NCBI GenBank assembly: GCA_035470785.1
Contig: DATIQN010000014.1
Location: 1-64,000 of the forward strand
Origin: Croceibacterium_B sp035470785
Lineage (GTDB): Bacteria > Pseudomonadota > Alphaproteobacteria > Sphingomonadales > Sphingomonadaceae
DNA length: 64,000 nt
Direction: 5' to 3'
In this document: positions 1-9,617 of the stretch, in pieces
Numbering within the stretch: the stretch's first letter is position 1
How the letters are laid out: each line of letters starts with the position of its first letter
Program-made: the position numbers and the translations under genes
The notes under the pieces: model-generated
Databases searched by the model: none
The model's input: only the letters and a program-made list of their open reading frames with translations
What the model was told of the DNA's origin: nothing

Positions 1-11
1 GGACCTGAAAC

Positions 12-500
12 ATGGCTTTCCTCGACTCCGCAGCGCGCGGCATGTTCCTGACCGAGATCGTGAAGGGCATGGCTCTCACGTTCAAATACATGTTCAAGCC
101 GCGCATGACGATCAACTACCCCTTCGAAAAGGGGCCCTTGAGCCCGCGCTTCCGCGGCGAGCATGCGTTGCGCCGTTATCCCAACGGTGAAGAGCGCTGC
201 ATCGCCTGCAAGCTGTGCGAGGCGGTCTGCCCGGCCCAGGCCATCACAATCGAAGCCGAGCCACGCGAGGACGGGAGCCGCCGCACCACGCGTTACGACA
301 TCGACATGACCAAGTGCATCTACTGCGGCTTCTGCCAGGAAGCGTGCCCGGTCGATGCCATCGTCGAGGGGCCGAACTTCGAATACGCGACCGAAACGCG
401 CGAGGAACTGCTCTACGACAAGGCGAAACTGCTGGCCAACGGGGACAAGTGGGAGCGGGCGCTGGCCGCGAACCTTGAAGCCGATGCGCCCTATCGCTAG
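12..500 (+). CDS. nuoI: NADH-quinone oxidoreductase subunit I (NuoI)
   Basis: The 162-residue protein is the peripheral-arm subunit of respiratory complex I that carries clusters N6a and N6b, passing electrons from NADH toward quinone. Two ferredoxin-type 4Fe-4S motifs are visible: Cys63, Cys66, Cys69 with Cys73, and Cys102, Cys105, Cys108 with Cys112, each followed by a proline. The length matches alphaproteobacterial NuoI. The gene is complete and starts at the ATG at position 12. It is the first of six consecutive nuo genes, so nuoA-H should lie just upstream of the window. Confidence 0.97.
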   Translation: MAFLDSAARGMFLTEIVKGMALTFKYMFKPRMTINYPFEKGPLSPRFRGEHALRRYPNGEERCIACKLCEAVCPAQAITIEAEPREDGSRRTTRYDIDMTKCIYCGFCQEACPVDAIVEGPNFEYATETREELLYDKAKLLANGDKWERALAANLEADAPYR

Positions 501-515
501 GCGGCGCGCAACCCG

Positions 516-1133
516 ATGATCCAGGTCTTCGCCTTCTATCTGTTTGCCGCGCTGGTGATCGTCTCGGGCGTATTCACCATCTCGTCGCGCAATCCCGTAC
601 ATTCGGTGCTGTGGCTGATCCTCGCGTTCTTCAACGGCGCCGGGTTGATGGTGCTGGTGGGCGCCGAGTTCATCGCCATGCTGCTGGTGATCGTTTACGT
701 CGGTGCTGTCGCGGTGCTGTTCCTGTTCGTGGTGATGATGCTCGACATCGATTTCGCCGAGCTGCGCGCCGGGTTCATCAAGAATTTCCCGCTCGGGATA
801 GCCATCGCGCTGGTGCTGCTGGCCGAGTTGGTGCTCGGCGTCGGCGCCTACCGGGCCGGCGCGCTTGCGCTCGGCACGCCCGACGGCACCGCCGCGACTC
901 CTGCAGGCGTGAGTAATATAGCCGCCATCGGCGCGCTGCTTTACGGGCGCTACCTGTTCCTGTTCGAAACCGCGGGCATCATCCTGCTGGTGGCGATGAT
1001 CGGCGCGATCGTCCTCACCCACCGTGAGCGCAAGGACACCAAGCCGCAGAATGTCGCCAAGCAGAATGCTCGCCGCCCGCAGGACGCGACCGTCAACATG
1101 CGGCCCGAAGTGGGCAAGGGGGTCGAGCTGTGA
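516..1133 (+). CDS. nuoJ: NADH-quinone oxidoreductase subunit J (NuoJ)
   Basis: A 205-residue integral membrane subunit of the complex I proton-pumping arm. The sequence shows about five hydrophobic helices, the third being the Val/Gly-rich helix (IVYVGAVAVLFLFVVMML) typical of NuoJ/ND6. A polar, Arg/Lys-rich C-terminal tail of about 40 residues follows the last helix. It starts 15 bases after nuoI. Its TGA stop overlaps the GTG start of nuoK by four bases, which suggests translational coupling. Confidence 0.96.
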   Translation: MIQVFAFYLFAALVIVSGVFTISSRNPVHSVLWLILAFFNGAGLMVLVGAEFIAMLLVIVYVGAVAVLFLFVVMMLDIDFAELRAGFIKNFPLGIAIALVLLAELVLGVGAYRAGALALGTPDGTAATPAGVSNIAAIGALLYGRYLFLFETAGIILLVAMIGAIVLTHRERKDTKPQNVAKQNARRPQDATVNMRPEVGKGVEL

Positions 1134-1435
1134 TCGGCATCGAACACTACGTCGTCGTCAGCTCGATCCTGTTCGTGCTCGGCGTGCTCGGCATCTTCCT
1201 CAACCGCAAGAACGTGATCGTCATCCTGATGGCGATCGAGCTGATCCTGCTGGCGGTGAACATCAACCTGGTGGCGTTCAGCGCCTTCCTGCACGACCTG
1301 ACGGGTCAGATCTTCGCGATGTTCGTGCTGACCGTGGCCGCCGGCGAGGCGGCGATCGGGCTCGCCATCCTGGTGCAGTATTTCCGCGGCCGCGGCACGA
1401 TCGCGGTCGACGACGTCAACCGGATGAAGGGTTAG
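1130..1435 (+). CDS. nuoK: NADH-quinone oxidoreductase subunit K (NuoK)
   Basis: A 101-residue, three-helix membrane subunit of complex I (MrpC/ND4L family). The two conserved membrane glutamates needed for proton translocation in this family are present at Glu37 and Glu73, one position later than in Escherichia coli (36 and 72). The start is a GTG embedded in the end of nuoJ (GTGA overlap at 1130-1133). The spacing to nuoL is three bases. Length and composition are ordinary for the family. Confidence 0.96.
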   Translation: MIGIEHYVVVSSILFVLGVLGIFLNRKNVIVILMAIELILLAVNINLVAFSAFLHDLTGQIFAMFVLTVAAGEAAIGLAILVQYFRGRGTIAVDDVNRMKG

Positions 1436-1438
1436 CTG

Positions 1439-3487
1439 GTGCCTTCGATCCTGTTCATCGTCTTCCTGCCGCTGCTCGCGGCGATCGTCGCCGGGCTGGG
1501 CAACCGCGCGCTCGGCAGCTTTCCGGCCAAGCTGGTCACGACCGGCGCGCTGTTCGCGTCCTGCGCGCTGAGCTGGCCGATCTTCCTGCACTATCTCGGC
1601 GGTAACGTCGGCGCGACGGTGACACCGGTGCTGCACTGGGTATCATCGGGTGACCTGCGCTTCGACTGGGCGCTGCGGGTCGACACACTCACCGCGGTCA
1701 TGCTGGTGGTGGTGACGACCGTCTCGGCGCTCGTCCACCTCTACAGCTGGGGCTACATGGACGAGGACCCGGACCAGCCGCGCTTCTTCGCCTATCTCAG
1801 CCTGTTCACCTTCGCGATGCTGATGCTCGTGACGGCGGACAACCTGATGCAGATGTTCTTCGGCTGGGAAGGCGTCGGTCTCGCCAGCTACCTGCTGATC
1901 GGGTTCTGGTTCCGCAAGCCGAGCGCCAACGCCGCGGCGATCAAGGCCTTCGTGGTCAACCGCGTCGGAGACCTCGGCTTCATGCTCGGCATCTTTGGCA
2001 CATTCCTCGTATTCCAGACGGTATCGATTCCCGACATCCTCGCCGCCGCGCAGTCGATGAAGGGCGCGAGCACGATCCATTTCCTGTGGTTCCGCGCCGA
2101 CACGATGACCGTGCTGTGCCTGCTGCTGTTCATCGGCGCGATGGGCAAGTCGGCGCAGCTCGGCCTGCACACGTGGCTGCCCGACGCGATGGAAGGCCCG
2201 ACCCCGGTCAGTGCGCTGATCCACGCGGCGACGATGGTCACCGCGGGCGTGTTCATGGTCTGTCGCCTGTCGCCGATGTTCGAGGCGGCGCCCGCAGCGA
2301 AGACCTTCGTCACCTTCATCGGCGCCGCGACCTGTTTCTTCGCCGCGACGATCGGCACCTGCCAGTGGGATATCAAGCGGGTGATAGCCTATTCGACCTG
2401 TTCGCAGCTTGGCTACATGTTCTTCGCAGCGGGCGTCGGCGCCTACGGCGCGGCGATGTTTCACCTGTTCACCCACGCGTTCTTCAAGGCACTGCTGTTC
2501 CTCGGCGCGGGCAGCGTGATCCACGCGATGCACCACGAGCAGGACATGCGATATTACGGCGGTCTGCGGAAGCAGATCCCGATTACGTTTTACGTCATGC
2601 TGGCCGGCACGCTGGCGATTACCGGCGTTGGCATCGCGGGCGTGTTCGGGTTCGCCGGGTTCTACTCGAAGGACGCGATCCTCGAGGCGGCGTTCGCTTC
2701 CGGCACGCAAATGGGCACGGCTGCTTTCTGGCTTGGTTCGTTCGCCGCGCTGCTGACCAGCTTCTATTCGTGGCGGCTGCTGTTCCTGACCTTCTGGGGC
2801 AAGCCGCGCTGGGGCGAGAGCGAGCATGTCCAGCATGCGGTCCATGGCGATCATCACGATCATCCAGATGAAGAAAACGCGGGTCACGACGCCGTCCACC
2901 ACGTGCCTTCGGCCCATCACGGCGACGGCACCGGCGGCTACCACCCGCACGAGAGCCCGTGGACGATGCTTGTCCCGATCCTCTTGCTGGCAGTCGGCGC
3001 GGTGTTTGCCGGGTTCGTTTTCTACGCACCGTTCATCCAGGGCGCGAGCTTCTGGAACGGCGCGATCGCCTACAACGAGCACCTGATCCACGCGATGGAG
3101 GAAATTCCGGTGTGGGCAAAGTGGAGCGCCACCATCGCGATGCTGATCGGCTTCGTCACCGCCTGGTACGCCTACATCAAGGATACCTCGATCCCCGGCA
3201 AGATCGCCGACCAGCTCGGGCCGATCTACACCTTCGTCTACAATAAGTGGTACTTCGACGAGCTCTACCACGTGGTCTTCGTGAAGCCCGCGTTCTGGTT
3301 CGGCCGGCTGTTCTGGCACGGCGGTGACGAGGGGATCATCGATCGCTTCGGGCCGAACGGAGCGGCTTGGGTGGTGGAGAAGGGCTCGGTCGCGGCGAAG
3401 CGCTTCCAATCCGGCTATCTGACCAACTACGCGCTGATCATGCTCATCGGTCTAGTTGCGGCGGTCACCTGGGTAATGGCGCGGTGA
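1439..3487 (+). CDS. nuoL: NADH-quinone oxidoreductase subunit L (NuoL)
   Basis: A 682-residue antiporter-like subunit at the distal end of the complex I membrane arm. The conserved core is readable, including the FFGWEGVGLASYLLIGFW segment, the SAQLGLHTWLPDAMEGPTPV segment and the CSQLGYMFFA segment, all typical of NuoL/ND5. A GTG start is used. An unusually histidine-rich loop (about 13 His within some 45 residues) lies near residues 462-507 before the C-terminal helices. The C-terminal part carries the long lateral helix region (YAYIKDTSIPGKIADQLG). The stop TGA shares a base with the nuoM ATG. Confidence 0.97.
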   Translation: MPSILFIVFLPLLAAIVAGLGNRALGSFPAKLVTTGALFASCALSWPIFLHYLGGNVGATVTPVLHWVSSGDLRFDWALRVDTLTAVMLVVVTTVSALVHLYSWGYMDEDPDQPRFFAYLSLFTFAMLMLVTADNLMQMFFGWEGVGLASYLLIGFWFRKPSANAAAIKAFVVNRVGDLGFMLGIFGTFLVFQTVSIPDILAAAQSMKGASTIHFLWFRADTMTVLCLLLFIGAMGKSAQLGLHTWLPDAMEGPTPVSALIHAATMVTAGVFMVCRLSPMFEAAPAAKTFVTFIGAATCFFAATIGTCQWDIKRVIAYSTCSQLGYMFFAAGVGAYGAAMFHLFTHAFFKALLFLGAGSVIHAMHHEQDMRYYGGLRKQIPITFYVMLAGTLAITGVGIAGVFGFAGFYSKDAILEAAFASGTQMGTAAFWLGSFAALLTSFYSWRLLFLTFWGKPRWGESEHVQHAVHGDHHDHPDEENAGHDAVHHVPSAHHGDGTGGYHPHESPWTMLVPILLLAVGAVFAGFVFYAPFIQGASFWNGAIAYNEHLIHAMEEIPVWAKWSATIAMLIGFVTAWYAYIKDTSIPGKIADQLGPIYTFVYNKWYFDELYHVVFVKPAFWFGRLFWHGGDEGIIDRFGPNGAAWVVEKGSVAAKRFQSGYLTNYALIMLIGLVAAVTWVMAR

Positions 3488-5007
3488 TGGGCGTGCCGAT
3501 CCTTTCGCTGATGCTGCTCGTGCCGGCGCTCGGCGCGCTCGCGTGCCTGTTCGTCGAGATCAAGTCCGCACGCACGATCGCGCTCGTCGCCACTCTCGTC
3601 GATCTTGCGCTCGGCGTGGTGCTGTGGGCCAATTACGACATCGGCGGGGCGCAGTGGCAGTTCACCGAACGCCTGCCGCTGTTCGCGGGCTTCAAGTGGG
3701 CGATGGGCATCGATGGCATCGCGCTGATGCTGATCGTGCTGACCGTGTTCCTCATGCCGATCTGCATCCTCGCCAGCCAGTCGATCGCCAAGCGCGTGCC
3801 CGAATACATGGCCACCTTCCTGTTCATGGAAGTGTTGATGATCGGTGTGTTCGCGGCGCAGGACCTCTACCTGTTCTACATTTTCTTCGAGGCCGGGCTG
3901 ATCCCGATGTACCTGATCATCGGCGTGTGGGGCGGCGATAACCGCATCTACGCGGCCTATAAGTTCTTCCTCTACACCCTGCTCGGCTCGGTCTTGATGC
4001 TGATTGCGATGCTGTGGATGGCCAACGAGGCGGGCACCACTGACATCCCGACGCTGATGGCCTACGATTTCCCGCCGCACGCACAGACCTGGCTGTTCCT
4101 TGCCTTCTTCGCCAGCTTCGCGGTGAAAATGCCGATGTGGCCGTTCCACACCTGGCTTCCCGACGCGCACGTGCAGGCGCCGACTGCCGGTTCGGTGATC
4201 CTGGCGGGCGTGCTCCTGAAGATGGGCGGTTACGGCTTCATCCGCTTCAGCCTGCCGATGTTCCCCGAAGCCAGTGCGCAGTTTATGTGGCTGGTCTGGG
4301 GCCTGTCGATGGCGGCAGTCGTGCTCACCAGCCTGATCGCGCTGGTCCAGACCGACATGAAGAAGCTGATCGCCTATTCCTCGGTTGCGCACATGGCGAT
4401 CGTCACCGTCGGGCTGTTCGCGTTCAACACGCAAGGCCTCGAAGGTTCGATGATCGTGATGTTGAGCCACGGACTCGTCTCAGGCGCGCTGTTCCTCTGC
4501 GTGGGCGTGATCTACGACCGGCTGCACACGCGCGAGATCGCCCGCTACGGCGGCCTGTCGATCAACATGCCGAAGTACGCGCTGTTCTTTATGCTTTTCA
4601 CGATGGCGAGCGTCGGCCTTCCGGGCACGAGCGGCTTCGTTGGGGAGTTCCTGAGCCTCGTCGGCATCTATCAGGCTAACACATGGGTGACCGCGATCTG
4701 CGCGACCGGGATCATTCTCGGCGCGGCGTACATGCTCTACCTGTACTGGCGAGTGGCCTTCGGCGTGCAGCGCAACGCCGACGCAGCGGCAATGCCCGAC
4801 CTCAGCGTGCGCGAGTGGCTGATGCTCGGCCCGATCGCGCTCGCCGTGCTGTGGATGGGCGTCTACCCCGAAAGCTTCCTCGCCCCGATGCGTGCCGATA
4901 TCGCCGCGCTCGACGCGCGCGTCGCGCGTGCCGCCCCAGCGGGTGACAGCAATTTGAAAATGGTTGCGCACAAGTCAGCGCCTGCCGCGAGCGGGGAGGC
5001 GCACTGA
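3487..5007 (+). CDS. nuoM: NADH-quinone oxidoreductase subunit M (NuoM)
   Basis: A 506-residue antiporter-like proton-pumping subunit of complex I (ND4 family). Family segments such as FFEAGLIPMYLIIGVWGG, KMPMWPFHTWLPDAHVQAPT and AYSSVAHM are present. The frame is open for another 40 codons upstream to 3367, but the ATG at 3487 was chosen because it overlaps the nuoL stop by one base (TGATG), the same arrangement as nuoM to nuoN, and because the upstream residues lie inside nuoL. About 13-14 transmembrane helices are expected. Confidence 0.96.
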   Translation: MGVPILSLMLLVPALGALACLFVEIKSARTIALVATLVDLALGVVLWANYDIGGAQWQFTERLPLFAGFKWAMGIDGIALMLIVLTVFLMPICILASQSIAKRVPEYMATFLFMEVLMIGVFAAQDLYLFYIFFEAGLIPMYLIIGVWGGDNRIYAAYKFFLYTLLGSVLMLIAMLWMANEAGTTDIPTLMAYDFPPHAQTWLFLAFFASFAVKMPMWPFHTWLPDAHVQAPTAGSVILAGVLLKMGGYGFIRFSLPMFPEASAQFMWLVWGLSMAAVVLTSLIALVQTDMKKLIAYSSVAHMAIVTVGLFAFNTQGLEGSMIVMLSHGLVSGALFLCVGVIYDRLHTREIARYGGLSINMPKYALFFMLFTMASVGLPGTSGFVGEFLSLVGIYQANTWVTAICATGIILGAAYMLYLYWRVAFGVQRNADAAAMPDLSVREWLMLGPIALAVLWMGVYPESFLAPMRADIAALDARVARAAPAGDSNLKMVAHKSAPAASGEAH

Positions 5008-6470
5008 TGGACCTCACGGCCTCCCTCTCCCTGATCGTGCCCGAGATTCTGATATCGGCCTCAGGCCTGGTGCTGCTGCTCGTCGCCGGCTGGGTCGGCG
5101 ACAAGGCGAGCCGCGCAATCAGCGTGGCCGCGTGCTTCGTTCTTGGCGCGTGCTTCCTTCTCACCGCACCGGCTGTGTGCGGCGGAGCAATGGGGGCAGG
5201 GACGCATGCCTTTGGCGGCCTGTTCGTCGCCGACGCCTTCGCCGGGTTCGCCAAGCTGATGATCTACGCCTCGGCGGGCGCCGTTCTGGTGGTCGCGCCG
5301 GCGTTCTTCGAACGCTTCCGGCTGATGCGGGCGGAATTTCCGGTGCTGGTGCTGTTTGCGGTGCTCGGCATGAACGTGATGGTCTCGGCGACCGACCTGA
5401 TGACGCTGTACATCGGCCTCGAGCTCAACAGTCTGTCGAGCTACGTGCTCGCCTCGTTCCTCAAGACCGACAACCGCTCGTCCGAGGCCGGCCTCAAGTA
5501 TTTCGTCCTCGGCGCGCTCGCTTCGGGCATCCTGCTGTTTGGCGTCAGCCTGGTCTACGGCTTCACTGGCACAACCAGCTTTGAAGGCATCCGCGCCGCG
5601 CTCGACGGGCACATGGCGATGGGTGCGCTGTTTGGGATCACCTTCGTGCTCGCGGGCCTTGCCTTCAAGATAAGCGCCGTGCCGTTCCATATGTGGACGC
5701 CCGACGTCTACGAAGGCGCGCCGACCCCGGTGACAACCTTCTTCTCCAGCGCCCCCAAGGTGGCGGCTATTGCCCTCGTCGCCCGCGTAGCCATGGGCGC
5801 GTTCGGCTCACAGGCCGAAGCCTGGCGACAAATCGTCGTCTGCGCATCTCTGCTCTCGATCGTCGTCGGCGCATTGGGCGCGATCGGGCAGGGCAACATC
5901 AAGCGGCTGCTCGCCTATTCGTCGATCAACAATGTCGGTTTCATCCTCATCGGCCTCGCCTGCGCGACGCCGCAGGGTGCCAGCTCGATGCTGGTCTACC
6001 TCGCGATCTATGTGGCGATGACGATCGGCAGCTTCGTTGCCGTCCTGATGCTCAAGGATGCCGAGGGAGACTACGTCGAAAGCATCGCCGATCTCTCGGG
6101 TCTCTCGCGCACGAGGCCGCTGCTCGCGCTGTGCCTGGCCATGATGATGTTCAGCCTCGCGGGCATCCCGCCGCTGTTCGGCTTCTGGGGCAAGTTCGTC
6201 GTATTCCAGGCGGCGGTGAAGGCCGGCCTGGTGTGGCTTGCTTTCGCCGGTATCGCCGCCAGTGTGATAGGCGCGTTCTATTACATCAAGATCGTCAAGG
6301 TGATGTACTTTGACGAGCCCGTCGATGTTATCCGTGGCAAGAGCGACTGGGCGCACTGGGCCTTGCTGGCGATCAGCACCGTTGCCGTTTCTCCACTCGG
6401 CTACCTGCTCACCATCTGGCTCGGCAACCTGGCCGACAAGGCGGCAGCGGCGCTGTTCCTGGTCGCTTGA
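5007..6470 (+). CDS. nuoN: NADH-quinone oxidoreductase subunit N (NuoN)
   Basis: A 487-residue antiporter-like subunit of complex I (ND2 family). It carries the ELNSLSSYVLASFLKTD segment, the AFKISAVPFHMWTPDVYEG segment and the RLLAYSSINNVGFIL segment that define NuoN. The ATG shares a base with the nuoM stop. The TGA stop overlaps the TTG start of the next gene, birA. It is the last complex I subunit in the operon. Confidence 0.97.
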   Translation: MDLTASLSLIVPEILISASGLVLLLVAGWVGDKASRAISVAACFVLGACFLLTAPAVCGGAMGAGTHAFGGLFVADAFAGFAKLMIYASAGAVLVVAPAFFERFRLMRAEFPVLVLFAVLGMNVMVSATDLMTLYIGLELNSLSSYVLASFLKTDNRSSEAGLKYFVLGALASGILLFGVSLVYGFTGTTSFEGIRAALDGHMAMGALFGITFVLAGLAFKISAVPFHMWTPDVYEGAPTPVTTFFSSAPKVAAIALVARVAMGAFGSQAEAWRQIVVCASLLSIVVGALGAIGQGNIKRLLAYSSINNVGFILIGLACATPQGASSMLVYLAIYVAMTIGSFVAVLMLKDAEGDYVESIADLSGLSRTRPLLALCLAMMMFSLAGIPPLFGFWGKFVVFQAAVKAGLVWLAFAGIAASVIGAFYYIKIVKVMYFDEPVDVIRGKSDWAHWALLAISTVAVSPLGYLLTIWLGNLADKAAAALFLVA

Positions 6471-7183
6471 TCCGGGTCGTACCCGAAACCGGTTCCACCA
6501 ACGCCGACCTGCTGGCGCAGCTGGCGTCCGGCGAGCGCATTCCAGAAGGCGACTGGCTCGTCGCGGATCGCCAGTCTGGTGGACGCGGCCGGCAAGCGCG
6601 AAAATGGCTTGACGCGGCCGGCAATTTCATGGGTTCGACCGTGGTGCATGTCTCGCCGCAAGACCCGCCGCCGGCCACGCTGTCGTTTGTCGCGGCGCTG
6701 GCGGTCTACGAGACAGTGCTGGCGCGCCTCGGCAACCCGCGCGAGTTGCAGCTCAAGTGGCCCAACGACGTGTTTCTCGGCGGAGGCAAATTCTGCGGCC
6801 TGTTGCTCGAGCGCGAGAGCGCTAGCGTAGTCGTCGGCATCGGCGTCAACCTTGCCTCGGCCCCCCCCTCGGAACCGCAGGCAAGGGCGCTCGCCGAGAT
6901 TGGCCCCGCTCCCGATCGCAACGCCTTCGCCGCCCAACTCGCCGCGCAATTCGATCTCGAGCTCGGACGCTGGCGGCAATTCGGCCTCGAACCGATCCTT
7001 AGCCGCTGGCTGGCCGCCGCGCATCCCATCGGTAGCGAGCTGACGGTTCACGAGCCGAGCGGCAGACGCATTTCCGGCGAATTCGACGGCCTTGAGCCGG
7101 ACGGCGCCTTACGGCTGCGCTTGGCGGACGGCGGCTGGCGTGTCATTCACGCCGGCGACGTGATGCTTGGAGGCGCTGCCTGA
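6467..7183 (+). CDS. birA: biotin--[acetyl-CoA-carboxylase] ligase
   Basis: A 238-residue biotin protein ligase that activates biotin with ATP and attaches it to biotin-dependent carboxylases. The biotin/ATP loop is visible as GGRGRQARKW at residues 38-47 (the family norm is GRGRxGRxW), followed by LKWPNDVFL and a GLLLE strand. There is no N-terminal helix-turn-helix, so this is a monofunctional ligase and not a BirA-type repressor. The start is TTG at 6467 in a TTGA overlap with the nuoN stop. The nuoN-birA-coaX order is common in alphaproteobacteria. Confidence 0.93.
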   Translation: MIRVVPETGSTNADLLAQLASGERIPEGDWLVADRQSGGRGRQARKWLDAAGNFMGSTVVHVSPQDPPPATLSFVAALAVYETVLARLGNPRELQLKWPNDVFLGGGKFCGLLLERESASVVVGIGVNLASAPPSEPQARALAEIGPAPDRNAFAAQLAAQFDLELGRWRQFGLEPILSRWLAAAHPIGSELTVHEPSGRRISGEFDGLEPDGALRLRLADGGWRVIHAGDVMLGGAA

Positions 7184-7962
7184 TGCTGCTCGCGGTCGAT
7201 TGCGGAAACACCAATGTCGTCTTCGCCCTGTTTGAGGGGCGGGAGATCCGCGCGCGCTGGCGCATTGCCACCGATCCCCGCCGCACCGGCGACGAGTACG
7301 CCGTGTGGCTGCTGCAACTGCTCGCGATCGAGGGGATCGACCGTTCTGCCGTGACTTCGATGATCGTCTCGACTGTCGTTCCACGTGCCGGTCACAATCT
7401 CGAAGTGCTCGCCGATAAGTATTTCCACGTAACTGCACTCTTCGCCGGCGAGGGCGTGGCTGAATGGGGCATCGAGATCGACGTCGATGAGCCGCACACA
7501 CTGGGCGCCGACCGTGCGGTCAATGCGATCGCCGCGCATGCCAAGCACGGCGGCGACCTGATCGTGGTCGATTTCGGCACCGCCACGACATTCGACGTCG
7601 TCGACTTCCACGGCGCCTACAAGGGCGGGATCATCGCTCCCGGGATCAATCTCTCGCTCGAGGCGCTTGTCTCGAACACGGCCAAGCTCCCGCGGATTGC
7701 CATAGAGCGGCCCCATTCGGACAGCGTGATCGGCCGAAATACCGAGGATCAGATGCTGATCGGCGTGTTCTGGGGTTACGTCGCGATGATCGAAGGCCTA
7801 GTGGCCCGCATGCGCGCTGAAATCGGGCGTCCGGCCAAGGTTGTTGCCACCGGCGGTTTGGCGCTGCTGTTCGATGATCACATCAAGATTTTCGATCATG
7901 TCGATCCCGACCTGACCCTCGAAGGCCTGGCGATTCTCGCCGAACGGGCAGGAGCCCAGTGA
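7183..7962 (+). CDS. coaX: type III pantothenate kinase
   Basis: A 259-residue ASKHA-fold kinase that phosphorylates pantothenate in the first step of coenzyme A synthesis. The N-terminal phosphate loop DCGNTNVVFALF, the TLGADRAVNAIAAH segment and the DFGTATTFDVV segment with its catalytic aspartate are typical of CoaX. The start ATG shares a base with the birA stop (TGATG), and its own TGA overlaps the GTG start of the RNase J gene. Together with coaD at 36.9 kb, two steps of CoA synthesis are encoded in this window. Confidence 0.95.
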   Translation: MLLAVDCGNTNVVFALFEGREIRARWRIATDPRRTGDEYAVWLLQLLAIEGIDRSAVTSMIVSTVVPRAGHNLEVLADKYFHVTALFAGEGVAEWGIEIDVDEPHTLGADRAVNAIAAHAKHGGDLIVVDFGTATTFDVVDFHGAYKGGIIAPGINLSLEALVSNTAKLPRIAIERPHSDSVIGRNTEDQMLIGVFWGYVAMIEGLVARMRAEIGRPAKVVATGGLALLFDDHIKIFDHVDPDLTLEGLAILAERAGAQ

Positions 7963-9617
7963 AAAAGAATTTTTCCCCCGAAGACGAATTGCTTTTCCTC
8001 GCGCTCGGCGGATCGGGCGAGATCGGCATGAACGTCAATCTCTACGGTTGCCGCGGCCAGTGGCTAATGGTCGACCTGGGCATGACTTTCAGCGGCGACG
8101 AGTATCCGGGCGTCGACCTGGTATTCGCCGACCTCGAGTTCATCGAGGAGCGTCGCGAAGATCTGCTCGGCATCGTCCTCACGCACGCGCACGAGGATCA
8201 CATCGGCTCGGTGCCTTACTTCGCCGCCGAGCTCGGGGTGCCGCTCTACGCGACGCCGTTCACCGCCGACCTGGTGCGCCGCAAGCTGGTCGAGGCGGGG
8301 ATCGAGCGCGACATCGAGCTCAACGTGATCGATCGGGAGCACGGCAGCTTCCATCTGGGCCCGTTCGAGATAACCTATATCCCGCTCGCGCACTCGATCG
8401 CGGAGGGTAACGCGCTGCAGATAGAAACGCCTTTCGGCCGCATTTTCCACACCGGCGACTGGAAGCTCGACGACGATCCGCTGGTCGGCATTCCGGCGAC
8501 CGAGGAGGAATTGACCCAGATCGGCGACGAAGGCGTGCTCGCGCTGGTGTGCGATTCGACTAACGTCTTCAACCCGGTCGCGTCGGGGTCCGAGGGGATG
8601 GTCTATCAGGGCCTGCTCGAGGAAGTGCGCCGCTGGGAAGGGCGCCGCGTGCTGGTCACGACCTTCGCATCGAACGTCGCGCGGCTGCAGACGCTCGGTC
8701 ATATCGCCGAGGAGACCGGGCGCGCGCTGTGCGTGGCCGGGCGCTCGCTTGAGCGGATCATTCAGGTCGCAAAGGACAACGGTTACCTGCAACATTTCCC
8801 GCCGGTGATCGATTTCGACAGCGCGATGGGCTTGCCGCGTGGACAGGTGCTCATTCTCGCGACCGGCGGGCAGGGCGAACCGCGCGCGGCGCTAGCCCGC
8901 ATCGCCGACGAAAGCCATGCGCTCGATCTCGCTGCAGGCGACGTGGTGCTGTTTTCAAGCCGGCAGATCCCGGGCAACGAGCTTGCCATCGGCCGGATAC
9001 AGAACCAGCTCGCCGAGCGCGGGATCGAAATGGTCACAGACCGGCAAAGCGACATCCACGTGTCGGGCCATCCGGGCCGGCCCGAGCTCGAGGCCCTGTA
9101 CGGCTGGATCAGGCCCGATATCCTCGTGCCCGTGCATGGCGAAATGCGCCACATGCAGGAACAGGCGCGGCTTGGCAGGGCCAACGGCATCGAACATGCC
9201 GTGGTGCAGCAGAACGGCGACATCGTCCGCCTCGCGCCCGGTGAGCCCGGCAAGCTGGCGCATGTCACTGCCGGCCGCCTGGTGCTCGACGGCGACATCA
9301 TCGTGCCCGCGGACGGGGAGGCGATCGTTACGCGCCGCCGCATCGCGCGGGACGGCATCCTGTTCGTGGCGCTCGATGCCGCGCATAGGCCGCAGATCCA
9401 CGGCTTTGGGCTGCCGCTCGACGAGGACTATCCCGAGTTCATTGCCGAGGCAGAGCGCGACGTGACCGAGGCGCTCAAGCGGCTCAAGGGCCCCAAGGCG
9501 CGAGACCGCGAGGAGATACTCGAGGCCGCCCGCATTGCCGCACGCCGCGCGGCGCAGCGTTGGTCAGGCAAGAAACCGCAGACCAAGGTCATCCTGCTGG
9601 AAGATGGTGCCGCATGA
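7959..9617 (+). CDS. rnj: ribonuclease J
   Basis: A 552-residue metallo-beta-lactamase/beta-CASP nuclease, with 5'-to-3' exonuclease and endonuclease activity on RNA in this family. The zinc motif HAHEDH is at residues 76-81. Further metal and beta-CASP signatures include FHTGDWKLDDDP, CDSTNVFNP, the SSRQIPGNE segment and VSGHPGRPELEALYGWIRPDILVPVHGE. GTG start in a GTGA overlap with coaX. The stop overlaps the next ATG by three bases. Confidence 0.95.
   Translation: MKKNFSPEDELLFLALGGSGEIGMNVNLYGCRGQWLMVDLGMTFSGDEYPGVDLVFADLEFIEERREDLLGIVLTHAHEDHIGSVPYFAAELGVPLYATPFTADLVRRKLVEAGIERDIELNVIDREHGSFHLGPFEITYIPLAHSIAEGNALQIETPFGRIFHTGDWKLDDDPLVGIPATEEELTQIGDEGVLALVCDSTNVFNPVASGSEGMVYQGLLEEVRRWEGRRVLVTTFASNVARLQTLGHIAEETGRALCVAGRSLERIIQVAKDNGYLQHFPPVIDFDSAMGLPRGQVLILATGGQGEPRAALARIADESHALDLAAGDVVLFSSRQIPGNELAIGRIQNQLAERGIEMVTDRQSDIHVSGHPGRPELEALYGWIRPDILVPVHGEMRHMQEQARLGRANGIEHAVVQQNGDIVRLAPGEPGKLAHVTAGRLVLDGDIIVPADGEAIVTRRRIARDGILFVALDAAHRPQIHGFGLPLDEDYPEFIAEAERDVTEALKRLKGPKARDREEILEAARIAARRAAQRWSGKKPQTKVILLEDGAA

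Noticed and set aside
1643..3409. A 588-codon open frame antisense to nuoL
   Set aside because: nuoL is certain, and the antisense translation is dominated by Arg, His and Glu typical of shadow frames.
4928..4990. Non-homologous C-terminal tail of NuoM as a sign of frameshift
   Set aside because: Short variable Ala-rich tails are common in NuoM, and the TGATG junction with nuoN is intact.
9560..9613. Extended N-terminus of the DUF1467 protein
   Set aside because: The additional 18 residues lie inside the RNase J gene; the ATG at 9614 in an ATGA overlap is more likely.
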